This document shows, piece after piece, positions 34,098 through 47,100 of a DNA stretch of 64,000 nt. Position 1 is the stretch's first letter. Each line of letters starts with the position of its first letter. Position numbers and translations under genes: made by a program. A model generated the notes under the pieces. It saw only the letters and a list, made by a program, of their open reading frames with translations. It had not been told where the DNA came from and did not search any database. Source of the stretch: Agelaius tricolor (lineage: Eukaryota; Chordata; Aves; Passeriformes; Icteridae); the NCBI GenBank assembly GCA_023055355.1, contig JALJCS010000002.1, positions 89,987,001-90,051,000 of the forward strand. The letters run 5' to 3'.

Positions 34098-34765
34098 GAC
34101 TCCTTGTGGTGCCCAGTGACAGGAAAAAGGGAGATGGGCACAAACTGAAACACAGGAAGTTTCATCTGTATATGGGAAAATCTTTACTGGGAGGCTGGCA
34201 GGGCACTGCCCAGTGTCGCAGACATCTTTCATGAAAAATCCTTTCTTAGGATTTTTCCTTGTGAGAAGCTGCAGTTTCAGCAACCAAAAGTAAACAATGG
34301 TTATCTGCTGCTGTGGAATGCAACAGGTAGACCTGTGATTGGTCTCCTGTGGATGTTGGGATTTCCTGACCACTCATGGCAGAGCTGGCTCTTGGTCTGT
34401 CTGAGACACAGATCTTTGTTATTCATTCTTTTCTATTCTTAGCTTAGTTAGCTTCTGAAGAAAACTTCCTTTCAATTGCTTTTTACTATAGTCTTAATGT
34501 AACATATATCATAAAATAATAAATCAAGCCTTCTGATCATGGAGTCAACATTCTCATCTCTTCTTCATCCTGAAAACCCTTGTGACCGCAGTCACAGCCC
34601 AGGCTGCCAGAGAGGCTGTGGAGTCTCCTTCTCTGGGTGTATGGAAAATTCACTGGGTGGGACCCTGTGCAACCTGCTCTGGGTGGACCTGCTTTAGCAG
34701 GGGGTTGGACTGGAGGTTCCCACAGGTCCCTTCCAGCCCCAACCCTTCTGTGATGCTGTGAAAAG
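34098..34765 (+). mobile_element. CR1 LINE 3' fragment, plus strand, interrupted by a solo LTR
   Basis: The left part (34098-34213) carries GGTGCCCAGTGACAGGAAAA and AAACACAGGAAGTTTCATCT. The right part (34597-34765) carries GAGAGGCTGTGGAGTCTCCT, TTTAGCAGGGGGTTGGACTG and a decayed terminus CTTCTGTGATGCTGTGA. Removing the inserted LTR and one copy of GCCCAG rejoins a normal CR1 sequence (...CACTGCCCAGGCTGCC...), so the LINE was there first. Confidence 0.93.
34214..34596 (+). mobile_element. ERVK-like solo LTR with 6-bp target duplication, plus strand
   Basis: This is a 383-bp element starting TGTCGCAGACATCTTTCATG and ending GACCGCAGTCACA, i.e. TGT...ACA termini. It is flanked by perfect GCCCAG direct repeats (34208-34213 and 34597-34602). 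AATAAA at 34518-34523 fixes the plus orientation. Internal words such as TTATCTGCTGCTGTGGAATG match a very common songbird class II LTR from memory, and a 6-bp duplication is usual for ERVK-type integrase. No internal viral genes are present, so recombination between two LTRs has removed the rest. Confidence 0.92.
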
Positions 34766-35458
34766 TTCCCATTTCTACAAAAATAATTTGATTGTCTCTA
34801 AAGATCACCTGTATCCCACCTATTTGTACAGTTTTTTGTCATTTATATCACGGCATAATCCCAGTAAATCAAATACTAGAAGAAATTAATCAATTCCAGG
34901 TTAAGACTGAAGAAAGGTTTCAAATAATTTGTGAACAAAAATTTTTTTGTTTCTTTTTGTAACAATTAAACTGGTGTTCAGTTTTTACAGACCATTTTGT
35001 AAACAACTTAATCCTCCCACTGTAAATATAAAAAAATACAAGCACAAATACATTGTGGTTTTATGATTTATCTTAGGAAAATACTGAATAAATCTTTTTT
35101 CTCATTGAAAACATAGATAAAATGGTTTCAGTAGAATACAAAGTTATATCTCTCTGACTTATATCTGGCAGATAAAATGTGTAAACTTTAACATCTTCTT
35201 CAGGCCACATGCAACAGTTTATTATTTTCTTAAAACACACATACATGCTTACAGCATTTTTTCCAATGATGGCTTCATAGAGGAAGAGGGCTTTAGTTTT
35301 AAAGCCCTTCTTGTGACATGAAGAGTGACAAAATGTCCATTATCTGGAGACAGAAACTGAGAAAATTTTTGAATGTGTTTTCATTTTTTTTAATGTTCTA
35401 CACATGTCCCCGTAGGTTCCTGGTAAGAAATTAAGATGTAGATGGGGAATTTACTTGC

Positions 35459-35564
35459 CTGGATATTGTCCAATAACTGCTCTTCCAGTTGAACTATTTT
35501 GATGATTAGTTGACTAAAGTAGTCCAGCTGAATCTCACTGTTTTTAATTTCTGTCCCCTTGAAG
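35459..35564 (-). other. Exon-like segment, unidentified (candidate only)
   Basis: Read on the minus strand, a pyrimidine-rich tract TTTTTATTTTCCACAG precedes 106 bases with exactly one open frame. They are followed by a GC-type donor in its best context (CCAG then GCAAGTAA). The open frame begins after one base and ends on a codon boundary; the other two frames contain stops. The predicted peptide is 35 residues and ends LIIKIVQLEEQLLDNIQ, with a heptad-like, coiled-coil character. I do not recognise the protein. Chance combinations of splice-like signals with a short open frame are expected in 64 kb, so this is a pointer, not a gene call. Confidence 0.25.
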
Positions 35565-36240
35565 CTGTGGAAAATAAAAAGGAATTATCTCTAGTATCAC
35601 ACTGACGCTGCACATAAATGTCTTCTAGAGATCTTTGCATTTTTATTCCCATTTACACTAAAGCAAACAGAACAAAAAAATCTGATGTTGAGGTGTGCCT
35701 AATCAGTTATTGTTACAGAAATTTCTTTGGCAGTAGTTAAAAACTGTCCTCATGTTTAGGTTTCAATAGTAACTCACACAGGAAATTAATGTAGAGCCTG
35801 ATTTATGTAAAGCGTGGTTATATCTTTTGAAGCTGACAAGGTTAGCAGATTGATCAGTAGCATGAAGGACACTGAGGAGAAGCCTCTGGAGAAACTTTAC
35901 ATGGTTTATGTGTCTCAGATTTTGAAAAACCTGGTGCAGAACAACTGGAAGAGAATCTGTAACTCACAGCCCATGGGGTGGAGCCTGCATTGCCCAGCCT
36001 TAAATATTAGAATTTAGACATCCAATTTAAGGTACTCATTCAGGCTCCTTTGATGAGGAACAATTACTATCAGGAGCTACTAATCAAAACCTATGATAGC
36101 CAAGATAATTAGGACAAATTAACCTCTAGGGATCTGTTTCTCTGCACAAGCATTAGAGGGACTGTGAATATTAGCTTGGATAAGATGCTTAAATTCTGGA
36201 AATGTTCTCTTATGATAGATGAATCCTAATTGAAATCTAA

Positions 36241-36387
36241 AATGAAAAAGAACCAAAAAAAGAAAAACAAAACAACCAAAACCCTACCCCAAAATTAAAA
36301 AAAAATCCAAGCCAAAACTAAAAACCAACAACTAACGAATAAACAACAACCGCAACAAAACCACAAAACACCCCATCCCAAAACCTG
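36241..36387. repeat. A/C-biased low-complexity tract
   Basis: About 147 bases are almost wholly A and C on the plus strand, for example AAACAAAACAACCAAAACCC and AACAACAACCGCAACAAAAC. G and T are nearly absent. It is not a regular tandem repeat. Confidence 0.9.
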
Positions 36388-39300
36388 GAGTTTGCATATA
36401 TTGGACACATTAATATACCTAAAACATTTTATTTTAGACTAGCAAGGTACAAATTATATTCTTTCAGAACTAATAAAATATATGGTCAATTTGGCTTTTC
36501 TGCAATGAAAAGAATACTGGAAGCATTAATCTGACTTCATTCATTCATCATGAGAAAATCTATCTGATTTTAAAGGGGAGCAGTGTACACTGATTTAGAA
36601 AAGCCAGTGAATATAAGAACAAGTGGTGTAAGTAAGGGCTATTAACTGTTGATGGAGGTGAATGCCTTTGTACTTCCTAAAGATAAAAATATGTTCTGGG
36701 AATCTAAGCTGAATATTGACTGAATTAGTAATTACTTATGAATATTTTTATTATTAAGTTGTGGATAACAAAAAATGCAAACACCTCCTCCCCACCAAAA
36801 AACAGACCCAAACTGCAGCCACAAAACCCCAAGAGCTTCCTTCAGAAAGTCAGTGTCTGACCTCTCAGGATCAATTTTAAAGCATGTTATAAGTTAAGTA
36901 ATTGGGCAGTCTTTCCTAGCCTACAGAAAAATGCCTCTTGATGCAATTAAATGGCTCAGGATTCAGAAACCCAGACCTACCAGTCTCTTCAGCTTGTGAC
37001 AGCCAGTCATGTGTGAGAAAGGTCAGTCATGTAAAAGAAAGTAAATGAGTTCTGCAAGGATTTCACTGGAATTGATGCAAAGCTCTCCAAACAGGAAAGG
37101 TGATGAAAAGTTCAATCAAAGTCAGATGCAAGAGAAGATGCTCATTAATATCCACAAACACCATGCTCATCTGTATGACAGGGCTGTGTACTTAATGATG
37201 TGATCAAAAGTGATATTCATGAGAGAAAAATGTGCTCCATCCCACCCAGCACTATACATTGCATATCCTGCCAATGCTCCTAGAAAGAATAAGAAAATGT
37301 TCATATCTGCAGAAGGATTTTATTAAAGGAAGAAATGCATTATGTGAAGTCAAATAAATAGTGTGCTACACACTAAATATAATAGAGTTGCTATTATTTG
37401 AGTGTTCAAAATAAAACGAAACATACTCTAGGATCCACCTGAAAATTTTTTAACAGGGAAAACATTTAAAGATAGAAAGGAGAGGTAATACTAGGAATAT
37501 TAATGATCACTCATTGAATTGAAGAGGCATTTCAATAGCATTGCATTCTTGTATATGTACTGAGAAGAAAAAAAAATTAAATAATTACAATATATATGTA
37601 CAATATGACAATAAAAAAAATAAAGCTTCACATTTGAAGTGCTCAGAAATGAAGATAGCCAAGTTAATTCACCTAATTACAAAAGAGATCTCTTTTAGCA
37701 AATTCTAACAAATTTACGAGTAAAAATCTTAGAGTTCTTCTTATGCTGCTTTAATAATTTTAAATAATACCCATTTTTGGTCTAATAATTTATTTAAAAA
37801 ATAGACTGATTTATGTTTTTTATTCTCTACTCTGATTTTTTCCACTTTGTAGACACAGGTAGTTGAATCAGAACACACAGAGGTGCAACTTTTCAAAGCG
37901 GAGCAGACATGTGACACTGCCTGGTGAATAACTTGCCAGCATTAAGTATTTAATTTAAATATCAATGGCAAGGGTACCTGCATTGCTCTGGTAAATGAAG
38001 GACAGGCACCTGTAGCAAGAGCTCAGATGACAATTTGAAGAGCACTAAGGGGATAAATAGTCAAGTTGTCACCTTCCAGCTAAAGGACAAGCAGAGCTAC
38101 CCCAGAGCCACAAGAAGAGAGACAGGTGACCCAAGAATGCCAACCTACGTTCCACCCACCTTACTGCTAAAGACACGTGTTCCTACTGATCAGGAGCCTC
38201 AGCTTGAGAGAGTTGGTTTATCCAGAGAAGGGCTGACTCACTGTTATGGACTGTACACAAAAAAAAAATCCAACAACCGTCTCCAAGACCATACAGAATC
38301 CTCATCTCAATTTTGGCATTTTATTAAATTCAATAGTTTTACTCCATGAAGAGTAGCATAAAAGAAAAGGGATCATTGTCTTTGGATTCCCAGGATCCAA
38401 AAATTACTGAAGTCTAGAGCTGATACTGTTATTTTTCAGAAGATATCATTTTTTTAGTGACTGAGGGATACAACAATAATGAAAAATTCTTCTTGTGTGG
38501 TATTTAATGTAACACATTGCATTCTTGATTTTTTACCCCATTTTTATCCCTGTTTTTCACCTGTGCAGAGATGGTTTCATGAGATCCTTTCCTCCCTCTG
38601 TGTGAAATAATGAGAAAAGAAACAGACTCTGAAGAATAAGATCCAGAATTATTCACAAATGATGGTTGCTATCAACACAGGTATGAACACAGAAGTCAGG
38701 AAAAACTTCTCATGTCCTAGTGGCACAGACATTAAGCTGAGTACAGAACCAATCTCAGGAGGGCTTCATTTATTTGGATACTACTGAAGTAAGTGAAAAA
38801 TAATCTATTTATTACTTTCAATAGGATTATTTATCCTTTTTTTTTTTTCATTATTATTGTTGTTTTTTGAGATTCTGCTTGATTTCCTCTCAACATCTCT
38901 ACCTACAGCTTGATTGGAAGACAAGAACATGTAATTATTTGACCACTTTTCATTTCAGCTGATTAAGTGAAAAAGGAAGTTTTTGCTTGGGTCAAAGGTT
39001 ATCACAATGCATAATTAATTGTCCAATATCATCATAATCAACAACTTTCCAGTTTCAGCTTCTTTGCATCTACCAAGGGAAAGGCAGCGTCAAGTAAAAA
39101 TATTTAATCAAGGGTGCATGATTTGCCAGAAATGGATTTCTCTAAGGGAGCATTCAAGCAGTTACTAGGAGAGGTGCTGAAGTGAAACCACCCTCCTCTG
39201 AGCACCCTGGATTACACTGGTTTGCAGGGAATGAACTTACATCTTATTGAAGAAAACATTTCAGTCACAACTTCCATCTCCATCTGCTTAATGAATTGAA

Positions 39301-40714
39301 GTGTCATGAAAATTTGAAGAGGCAGCCCAAGAAAACAGAAATGTAATTTAATGCAACAAGAAAAATTTGCTGGCCAACTGTACAGTATTGACGGGATTCC
39401 AGACAAAGCATTTAGATTATGGCTGTTGTTACAGGAAAAACCATTTAACTTGTCCAGTGAGTCATAGGTTTAAAAGAAGATTTTCTAAAATATATCACAA
39501 GAAACTAAACTTTTCACAGGCTTCTAGATGACCTAATTGACAAAGCAGTAAATCTAATTACTTGAAGAAATGGAACCGAAAGGCATCTCTTCATCTTTAA
39601 TGCAGTCAGGAAAACATATCCTGCATAACTTTCTCAAAAATCACCTAAAATCTGAAGCTGTCTGATAAACATGTACAAACTGCTTAAAATCCTCCATCAG
39701 TTCCTGTTATTTATCTCATTTTCTCTGTACTTTTGGATGCAATAACTCAATTTACTGCATCTGGAATATCCCCAGACACCATTAAGTGGACACCCACTCT
39801 GTTTTCCTCTTCTCAATTTCCCTGACACAGATAATATTTTATATGCAACACACACAAGCTGGCTGGTGATGTAGGTCCTCTCTCTTTTCTCTTCTTTCCC
39901 TCTCCAGATCACTACTTAATAAAGTAGTGTTTATTGTCTTTTACCTGTCTATTAATCGAATTTTTCCCCACTCTCAAAATTCAGCTGCAGGAATGCAGAG
40001 AGGAAAAGATGTGTCTCTAAGCCACAGTCTGAGGGAGGGGGCTGTGTACACGATCATCCAGCGTGTCCCCTGGCACAGCTCTGGCCTGTGCCAATAAACC
40101 TGCTCCCCCAGCTCCCTGACCTTCCCCAAGGGCAGCACAAGCCAGCACAACACAAACCTGCACAAGGTAAATGTTTGCTACCAGCGTGCATGGACACTGC
40201 CGTGTGCTTCGGGCAGAGTGAGTTTCCCTCTGCCAACAAAAACTATGCCACAGTACTTGCTCTCTGTGCCACAGACTGCTTTTATTTGCCAACACAGAAG
40301 TAAAGAAACAGCAATTTTTAGGGACCTTTGAATATGACCATAAATAGTTTGATATGGTGTGTCTGTAAAGATGACATTTTGATTACATGCTGGAATGTCT
40401 CCTTTCTTCCTTTACCTCCTTTATCAACACAATGACAAGCAAATTTATTCAGATCCTTGATTGCTGGGGATGGAATTCTGTGACTGAATGTGCAAAAAAC
40501 TAGTGTAAGATGCAGGCATAAGTGATATTTGGCCACAAAAGACAAGAACTCAAAGTTTAAGAATTTGTGGAGAGAAAAAGAAAAAATTTAAAAAGCAATG
40601 GAAAAGATGATGGAGACCAACATCATTCTGGTTCTTTCATGACAAAATAATTAAAATATGCAGCTGCAGTTGGACTTCAGTGTACCCTTCTCTGGGTGAA
40701 AAAATAAAAAAACC

Positions 40715-41188
40715 CCAAAAAGCCTGTCTGGATGGCTCAGCTCAGAGAGTGCTGATGAATCACAGAATCCCAGATTATGTTGAATTGGTGGCCAGTCACA
40801 AGTGGTATTCCCCAGGACTAAGTGTGGGAACAATTCTCTTTAATTTCTTCATCAGTGATCCGGATGAGGGGATTGAGGGAACACACATGAAGTCTGAAGA
40901 CAACACCAAGTTGGGAAGGAGTGAAATTAAAAGGATTGTCAAGCACTGGAAGAGCTGCCCAGGGAAGTGTCTGATCACCATCCCTTGAGATCATAGAATC
41001 ACAATATCCTATTTAAAAGATGTATAGATGTAGTGCTTAGGAACATGGTTTAGTCCTGGACTTCCTAGTGTTAGATTTACAGGTGGACTGGATGGTTTTA
41101 AGGATCTTTTCCAACCTAAATACTTCTATGATCATAGATGATACTTGTAGGTCCCTTCCAAGTAAAATATTCTATTGGCGTGGTCTGG
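40715..41188 (+). mobile_element. CR1 LINE reverse transcriptase remnant plus 3' end, plus strand
   Basis: The 102-codon frame at 40680-40988 contains CLDGSAQRVL, then SVGTILFNFFISDPDEGIEG and an EDNTKLG run. These correspond to the CR1 reverse transcriptase region around VPQGSVLGP and FADDTKLG, with the catalytic residues altered (the DD-equivalent reads ED). After CTGATCACCATCCCTTGAGA comes the 3' untranslated part (GTTAGATTTACAGGTGGACT, TTCCAACCTAAATACTTCTA) and a degenerate terminus near 41185. Small insertions (about 40990-41015) and an internal deletion separate the two. The element is inactive. Confidence 0.88.
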
Positions 41189-44100
41189 TCTAGTGCAAAT
41201 ATTTTGGATCGTAACAATAGCATAATTTGAGGAGCATCTGGAAGTGTGTCAGTAGTTTAAAAGGGACTTAGAAAACTTTCAAACCTTCACACTCCTTAGA
41301 GAGAGAGCTGGGATCTTTACCCTAGGGGTCTATATGCAGATCATGATCTTTCAATTTTCATCTAGTAATTTCAGTGGCCCTGCTTTCTTACTTCTAAAGC
41401 CTCTCAACCTCTGTAAAATTTGCAGACTTCATCCTGAATTGGGAGCTTCAACTGAATAATCTGAGGTCATTTTCTGTGTGCACCCATGGCTATAATTTTG
41501 GAGAGCAGTGAAATGAAGTCTCTTGGCTGCTGCAGGTTACCCGAGGTCTGAATCCACCACATTCTCCCTCAATCTATGTACCATTTCCTTACTCCAAGCT
41601 GAGACAGCAGTTAAGAAACTTTTGCATGAATTTCCAGAGCAATCAGAACATAAGCAACTGAATTAACTGTAATAGCACCTAATTACGTGCTTACAATGAT
41701 AAGCATGCCTCAGTGCTGCTCTAGCTGAAAACAGTCTGGGGCTCAGACCTCAGTGCCTGCCTCTGCCATTCAGTCTGTCTGCTTCAGTTTACTCATTTAT
41801 AAGACAGAACCTTTGCCTATATGATAGACAGGCTTATTCAATAAATATTTTAAGCTGCCAGGGGATACTTGGATGAAAATCATTATAATACAAAAAAAAA
41901 TTCTTTTTATATAATCCTTTGGTTTTCAAATGAGTACTGAAAGAACATTCCATGTTCAGGTGAAAACAGAATGACTATTGCAAATGGCCAAAAAGCTCAC
42001 TACTACAGAACAATTTCTTTAGTGTGATAATACCAAACAAAACTTGTGAAATCTTTCGATTAACTTTTTCCCATAGCAAATATCTGAAGCTACATGTAAT
42101 GAGCAATATTATTATTCTGTGATGGATACAATTTAAATCCCAGCAGCTTAGTTCCTGTTTATACATCAGGAGAAAGATTCAGAGGAGGTTATTTTTTTGA
42201 CTTTGTTTGTGGCAAAATCCATTAGAGTTGTCAACATTTTAAAATCCCTCTCTTTCCCCCCTAATACAAATTGTATTTTTATTAAAACATTTTCTGTTTT
42301 TTAGGAATGAATTTATTAGAAAAAAAAAAAAAACACCCATGTATAAACTGGTGGATTTACCATAAGAATTACAGATCCTTTATAGATTTTGTTAAAGCCA
42401 TTTTCTTATTGGACTGGCAGTTACAACACCAGGATTTCTTTCTGTTTGCAGCTGAAAGACATTTCATAAATGGCAATTTACTGGTATAGTCAGAGTGAAA
42501 TCTTGGATTTGCTCCTGTTTTACAATAGAATATGACTTTGAGTGGGTCTGCTTTCCTTACTTTTCTGAAGAAAGAAATTAATCTTTCAATGTCAAATACC
42601 ACAATATCTGTTATATACCTTTTATCATTAGAGAAATAAAAGACTCTTACCTACTCTTCATTCTTATTTATGAAGTCAATACAATTTCCCAGTGGTGTAC
42701 AGAAACTTAGCAGGAGCTTATGGATGTTTACATAAACTCCTGCAGGGTGAATTTTATTTCCTTAGCATCATTTCATTAATTTCTTTAACATTCTGTGTTT
42801 CTGTAAAATTTCCCACCTCAAATCAGCAGGTTCTTGCACATCTTCTTGTGCCAAGAGTACCCAACAAAAAAAACAAAAAGCAACCCAGATCTTTCTTTTC
42901 ACTGGAAAAGATGCACACTGCATGGAAATACATTCAAAATATACATTGACAACGTTAAATGTTCAAGCCTCAAGTTTCCACTCTTTCATCTTGAATGTGT
43001 CACACCTCTAATCAAAGCAATTTAAACCTTGACTGTAACACAGGATAATTTTTGATTGAACTAAATACACCTAACAGTATTAGCAATGGTTGTATAAAGT
43101 GACTCTTCTGCACTGCTCCTGGTAAGGATTTCTTCCTCTTTTGAAAAAATTAAATTGATAATATTACTCATCTTTTCCTTTTTTTTTCTTTCCTATTTTC
43201 TTACCTGTTTGTTTTCTGGTAAACAACTTCATATACGTAAAACCTTGCAAACAGTTAAGGCAATGATTAAGACAGGAATCTTATTTAATACCTCCATCTT
43301 AATGTCCAAGTGGAATTCACTGTAACATATCTTTTCAGCTATCTTTAAGGGATTAGCCAAATAATCAGTACACAAAGAAGTTCCCAAGGAAGAAAGATCA
43401 GAAAACACTGTGAGATACATTCAATTCCTTTAAACTGGGGCTTTGTTTTCTGTTGGGTTTGTTTGTTTGTTTGTTTGTTTTTTATTAAATTAATAAAAAA
43501 CCTTTCTATCTTGTTTCACTTTTATATTTTTTTGGGGGTTTTGAGGCAAATGATGATGCCGAAAAATGTACAGATAACACAGTTATGGGGCATTATCTTC
43601 TAGAACTACAATGCAGAAGAAATGGACATGCAGGGCTTTCAAATTCCTGACAGTTGCTGCTTAATAGGAATGATGGTCCAAAGAGGTCTTCTTGCTCCTC
43701 TACATGGCACATTCTGAAATGGTTTAGGTGACCTAACTCTTTAGAGTTATTCTCTACCCACATGAAGTTAGTCTGGCACAGTTAGCACTGGTGAGGCTCT
43801 AGATGTCTAAAATGCATTGCAAGCACTCAAAGGTTTGTTGTGATGACTGCCATTCCTTACAAAGGCACATGTTCTCTCCCCATAATCCATTTTGCAACTA
43901 TTATTAAATTGCAGATCAACAATGTTTAATGTGTCACCTAAATAATAGTTCTGTGTGCATGAACATCTGTTTTAAATGCTATGGTGTTATGGGGAAATAT
44001 AATTTTGATCTGAATGAGGTCTGATCACATGATCGCATATTTTTCAAATTAGTCAGTGTGTATAAATGATGTTTATGACAACATAAAACAGCTTTCTTCC

Positions 44101-47100
44101 TCCCTATAAATATAATATATATTATAAATAAATATAATTAATGAACCTCCAATTTTATGATATCATATCCAGATCACTAGAGTGGGTTTAACTTATTTGA
44201 CTTCCCGTGTCTATGAGGCAATGCTGGGACTAGAGCTAGGTAATTCAGTCTTCCTTTAAAGACAAAGAAGTCAGAATAAGTATGTCAAGGCCACAATTAA
44301 TCTGATTTACTATGGAAGTCTGCCTTAGCATGAGACTGACTGTACTGACCATGTCTGTTTCTCTTAACTATAGAGGAGAACCCAAGACACAGATCTAGTG
44401 ATGTAGAAGGTTCCTATATCTTTGGTCAATTGAATCCCACATCAACCTTACTATTGTGGTTTTTTCTTCCCCACTACCAGAGGTCAATCATTCCAGAGTG
44501 ACATGTGTTGTTAATTCAGGTTTATCTGCATTGTCAGTAAAATAGGAAAACTTCAAAGTAACCTAAACCATTGAAAACTTATCTAGAGCCATCAGTAATC
44601 AATGAATGGAATAAATGGTTTGTGACTCATAGTGGTTTTTTTCTTCCCTGACTTCTGTTAGAAAGGAAAACTTTTTTTTTTCAATAATGAAGTGACAATT
44701 GTGAAATATCAGATTAAGCATATAACATTTCCCAGTGGCAAAGGGAGACAGAGGTTATTATTATAAACTTGGTATTTTACTGAATATCTCCAGTCTCACA
44801 GAGATATTGACATAAACAGTGGTTAAAACAAGTCTCTAAACAGACTAGTAGTCAAACCTCTGTGACTTGTGACTTGCCAACCTTCCAACTTGGGCCACAC
44901 CATCAAAACCAGTTTTGAGCAGAAGTGTATCTGGTAAAAAAGTGATTCAAAAGATGTGACCAAAGACATAAGCTTGAGTTTCGCAGCTGCTATGTGTAGT
45001 GCATGGAAAATGTTTGCTTCCCAGCCAGGGAAGAGGACCAAACACTGTTTTTTCTGGCATCCCAGACCCTAAGTAAGTGCCTGTGAGCTTACATCAAAGA
45101 TGATGTGGTGGGATGAGCAGCTGCTGGCACAGTGGGAATATAGCAGATCAATTCCACAGTCCGGATCCTAGAGAAGTTTCAGTTTAGTATGCTCTGCAAC
45201 TAAAATGTTGCCAAATGCATCAAGAATTGGCCTCAGGGAGAAATGTCGCCCCTGGTATGTCAGAGGGATATATACAGGTGATCAAGAACTAACTGTCTTG
45301 CCTCTTTCCACAAGATTTTATGATGAGGATGCTAAAAGGCTGCAGGATACAGCAACACTCTGTCCACCTGAACCACAGGCTCAATCAATAGTATGATGAC
45401 CCCTGATCAATTGAATGTCCTTGTAGGGGTCTGTAATGGTTTCCCCCATGAGTCACTTACAGTTCTAACCCCAATATGCTGCTGAGATTTGAGATATTTC
45501 TTTCACCTATATTAGGATAAAACCAGAGCGTCATTAAAAAAATAAATTAAAAAAAAGGTAGCAAATAACAGCAACACAAACTAATATTCAATAAGTTTTC
45601 TATGTTAGAGGTCTGATTAAAACAATTTATGCCAATGTGGGTTTTTTGTTAGTGCTTAAATGGGCTGCTGTAGTTAAGGAATTGCCAGGTAATGTCTTAA
45701 TTCATTATGGACTGAAAGATAAAAGCTTATTTGATGGATGAATCAGAACAGCTTCTTAATTAAAAGAATATATAAAAAAAGAAGAGGTGAACTGGAAGAG
45801 CTTTAACCTTTATGGAATTGGGCTTTTGTTACTTTTTCTACATTCATGACTAATGAGCTCTTTCTTGAAAAGATGAGGTTTTTTTAGAGATCAAAAGCTG
45901 TATTTATGAAGACCTTTTGGTAGAAAAGGGGAACTAGGGAGACAGAGTGTGTAAATGAACTATGTACATACATATCATTAATAGTTTTGGAATGGTTACT
46001 TAAGTACAGGAGGGATTGCTTAACTGTGTTTTAAGAGATGTTTAATTAATCAGTGTTTATAAATACACAAAAGAAATGGGGATTGCCTCAGAGCAAGCAG
46101 AAATGCAATCTGAGGGCAGGACTAATAATGTAATCTGATTTAACACTAGCAGGGATTTTGGAATTCCGTGCAATGATTTTTCCATGATGTCAGACAACAG
46201 CAAATTACCCTGCTTTTGAAAAGGCTCTTTACCTTGTAAGAAGTGGAGGTACAGGGAGAATTTAAGCAATCCTTAGTTACATGTCATTTCCTTGTCTCAG
46301 CCATGACATGAGGGCTTATTTCCATTTTGAAGTTTACTGATTTTAGCTATTGGAGTCTTGATTTTATTGTTATCTGCTTCACACTGTGGAGTTAAAGGAC
46401 ACTGTCTGAGGGAAACAGATGCCTAAACATAAGTGTCCATCATTTAGGATATTCAGTGTCACCACTACCTGCTGCTGTAGATCAACTCAGGTCTCCTAGA
46501 GACCCTGTCATACCTTTCACTAGGATATTTTGGGTTACAAAACATTTCCTATGCTCTATGCTTAGATAACTGAAGCAAACCCTTTATTAGCTAGCGAAGA
46601 CCATCCTGTTCCTCAGAACCTTTATGTCCTTCAACTTTCTGTAACCTTAAAATTTATAATTAAAGCTTGTTTTTCACCAAGCCTGGTCATAAGCTGCTGT
46701 TCAGCACTAGATAAGTTCATACCACTTGAAATTCATGTGCATTTCCTACAAGGAAAATTCTTCTCTGAATTGTAATGACAAGCTTATTGCAAACACAGTA
46801 GTAGAAGAAATCTCATTTAAATTTCAGCAAAGGGAGGAACTGAACCAATTTTTGTTTCTTGACTTCAGAACAAAAAAATTAATTTCATCTTTGTGGAAGT
46901 AACGATATGAGGGGGTGCATGACATGGGCTAAATCCATAGCAATTGACTAAACCAAGAGATGCTTTTGGACAATGGGGCTTGGTTGGTTTTACCATTACA
47001 CTGTTCCCACTGTCTGTAGCATCACTGTGACATCTGCAAACTGCCCCAGTTTCAGTCAGGTCACAGATACAGCTGGAGATAAGAAGGTCTAGTGACCAGT

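Larger units (their letters stand above)
34766..40714. other. Gene-free stretch with one exon-like candidate
   Basis: This is the longest part of the window without a confident repeat call, apart from the 47.7-57 kb stretch. It contains the exon-like segment at 35459-35564, an A/C-only tract at 36241-36387 and a locally GC-richer patch at 39990-40300. No complete gene is visible. Confidence 0.5.

Noticed and set aside
39212..39406. Minus-strand frame ending near a GTAAGTTC donor
   Set aside because: The best acceptor lacks a good pyrimidine tract and the resulting peptide is too short to judge. It is consistent with chance.
40416..40477. Minus-strand exon-like segment (62 bases) with acceptor and donor
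   Set aside because: Splice-like signals of this strength occur often by chance in 64 kb, and the peptide is not recognised.
45205..45396. 63-codon plus-strand frame with balanced amino-acid composition
   Set aside because: No known domain, no splice context and no neighbours; the length is expected by chance.
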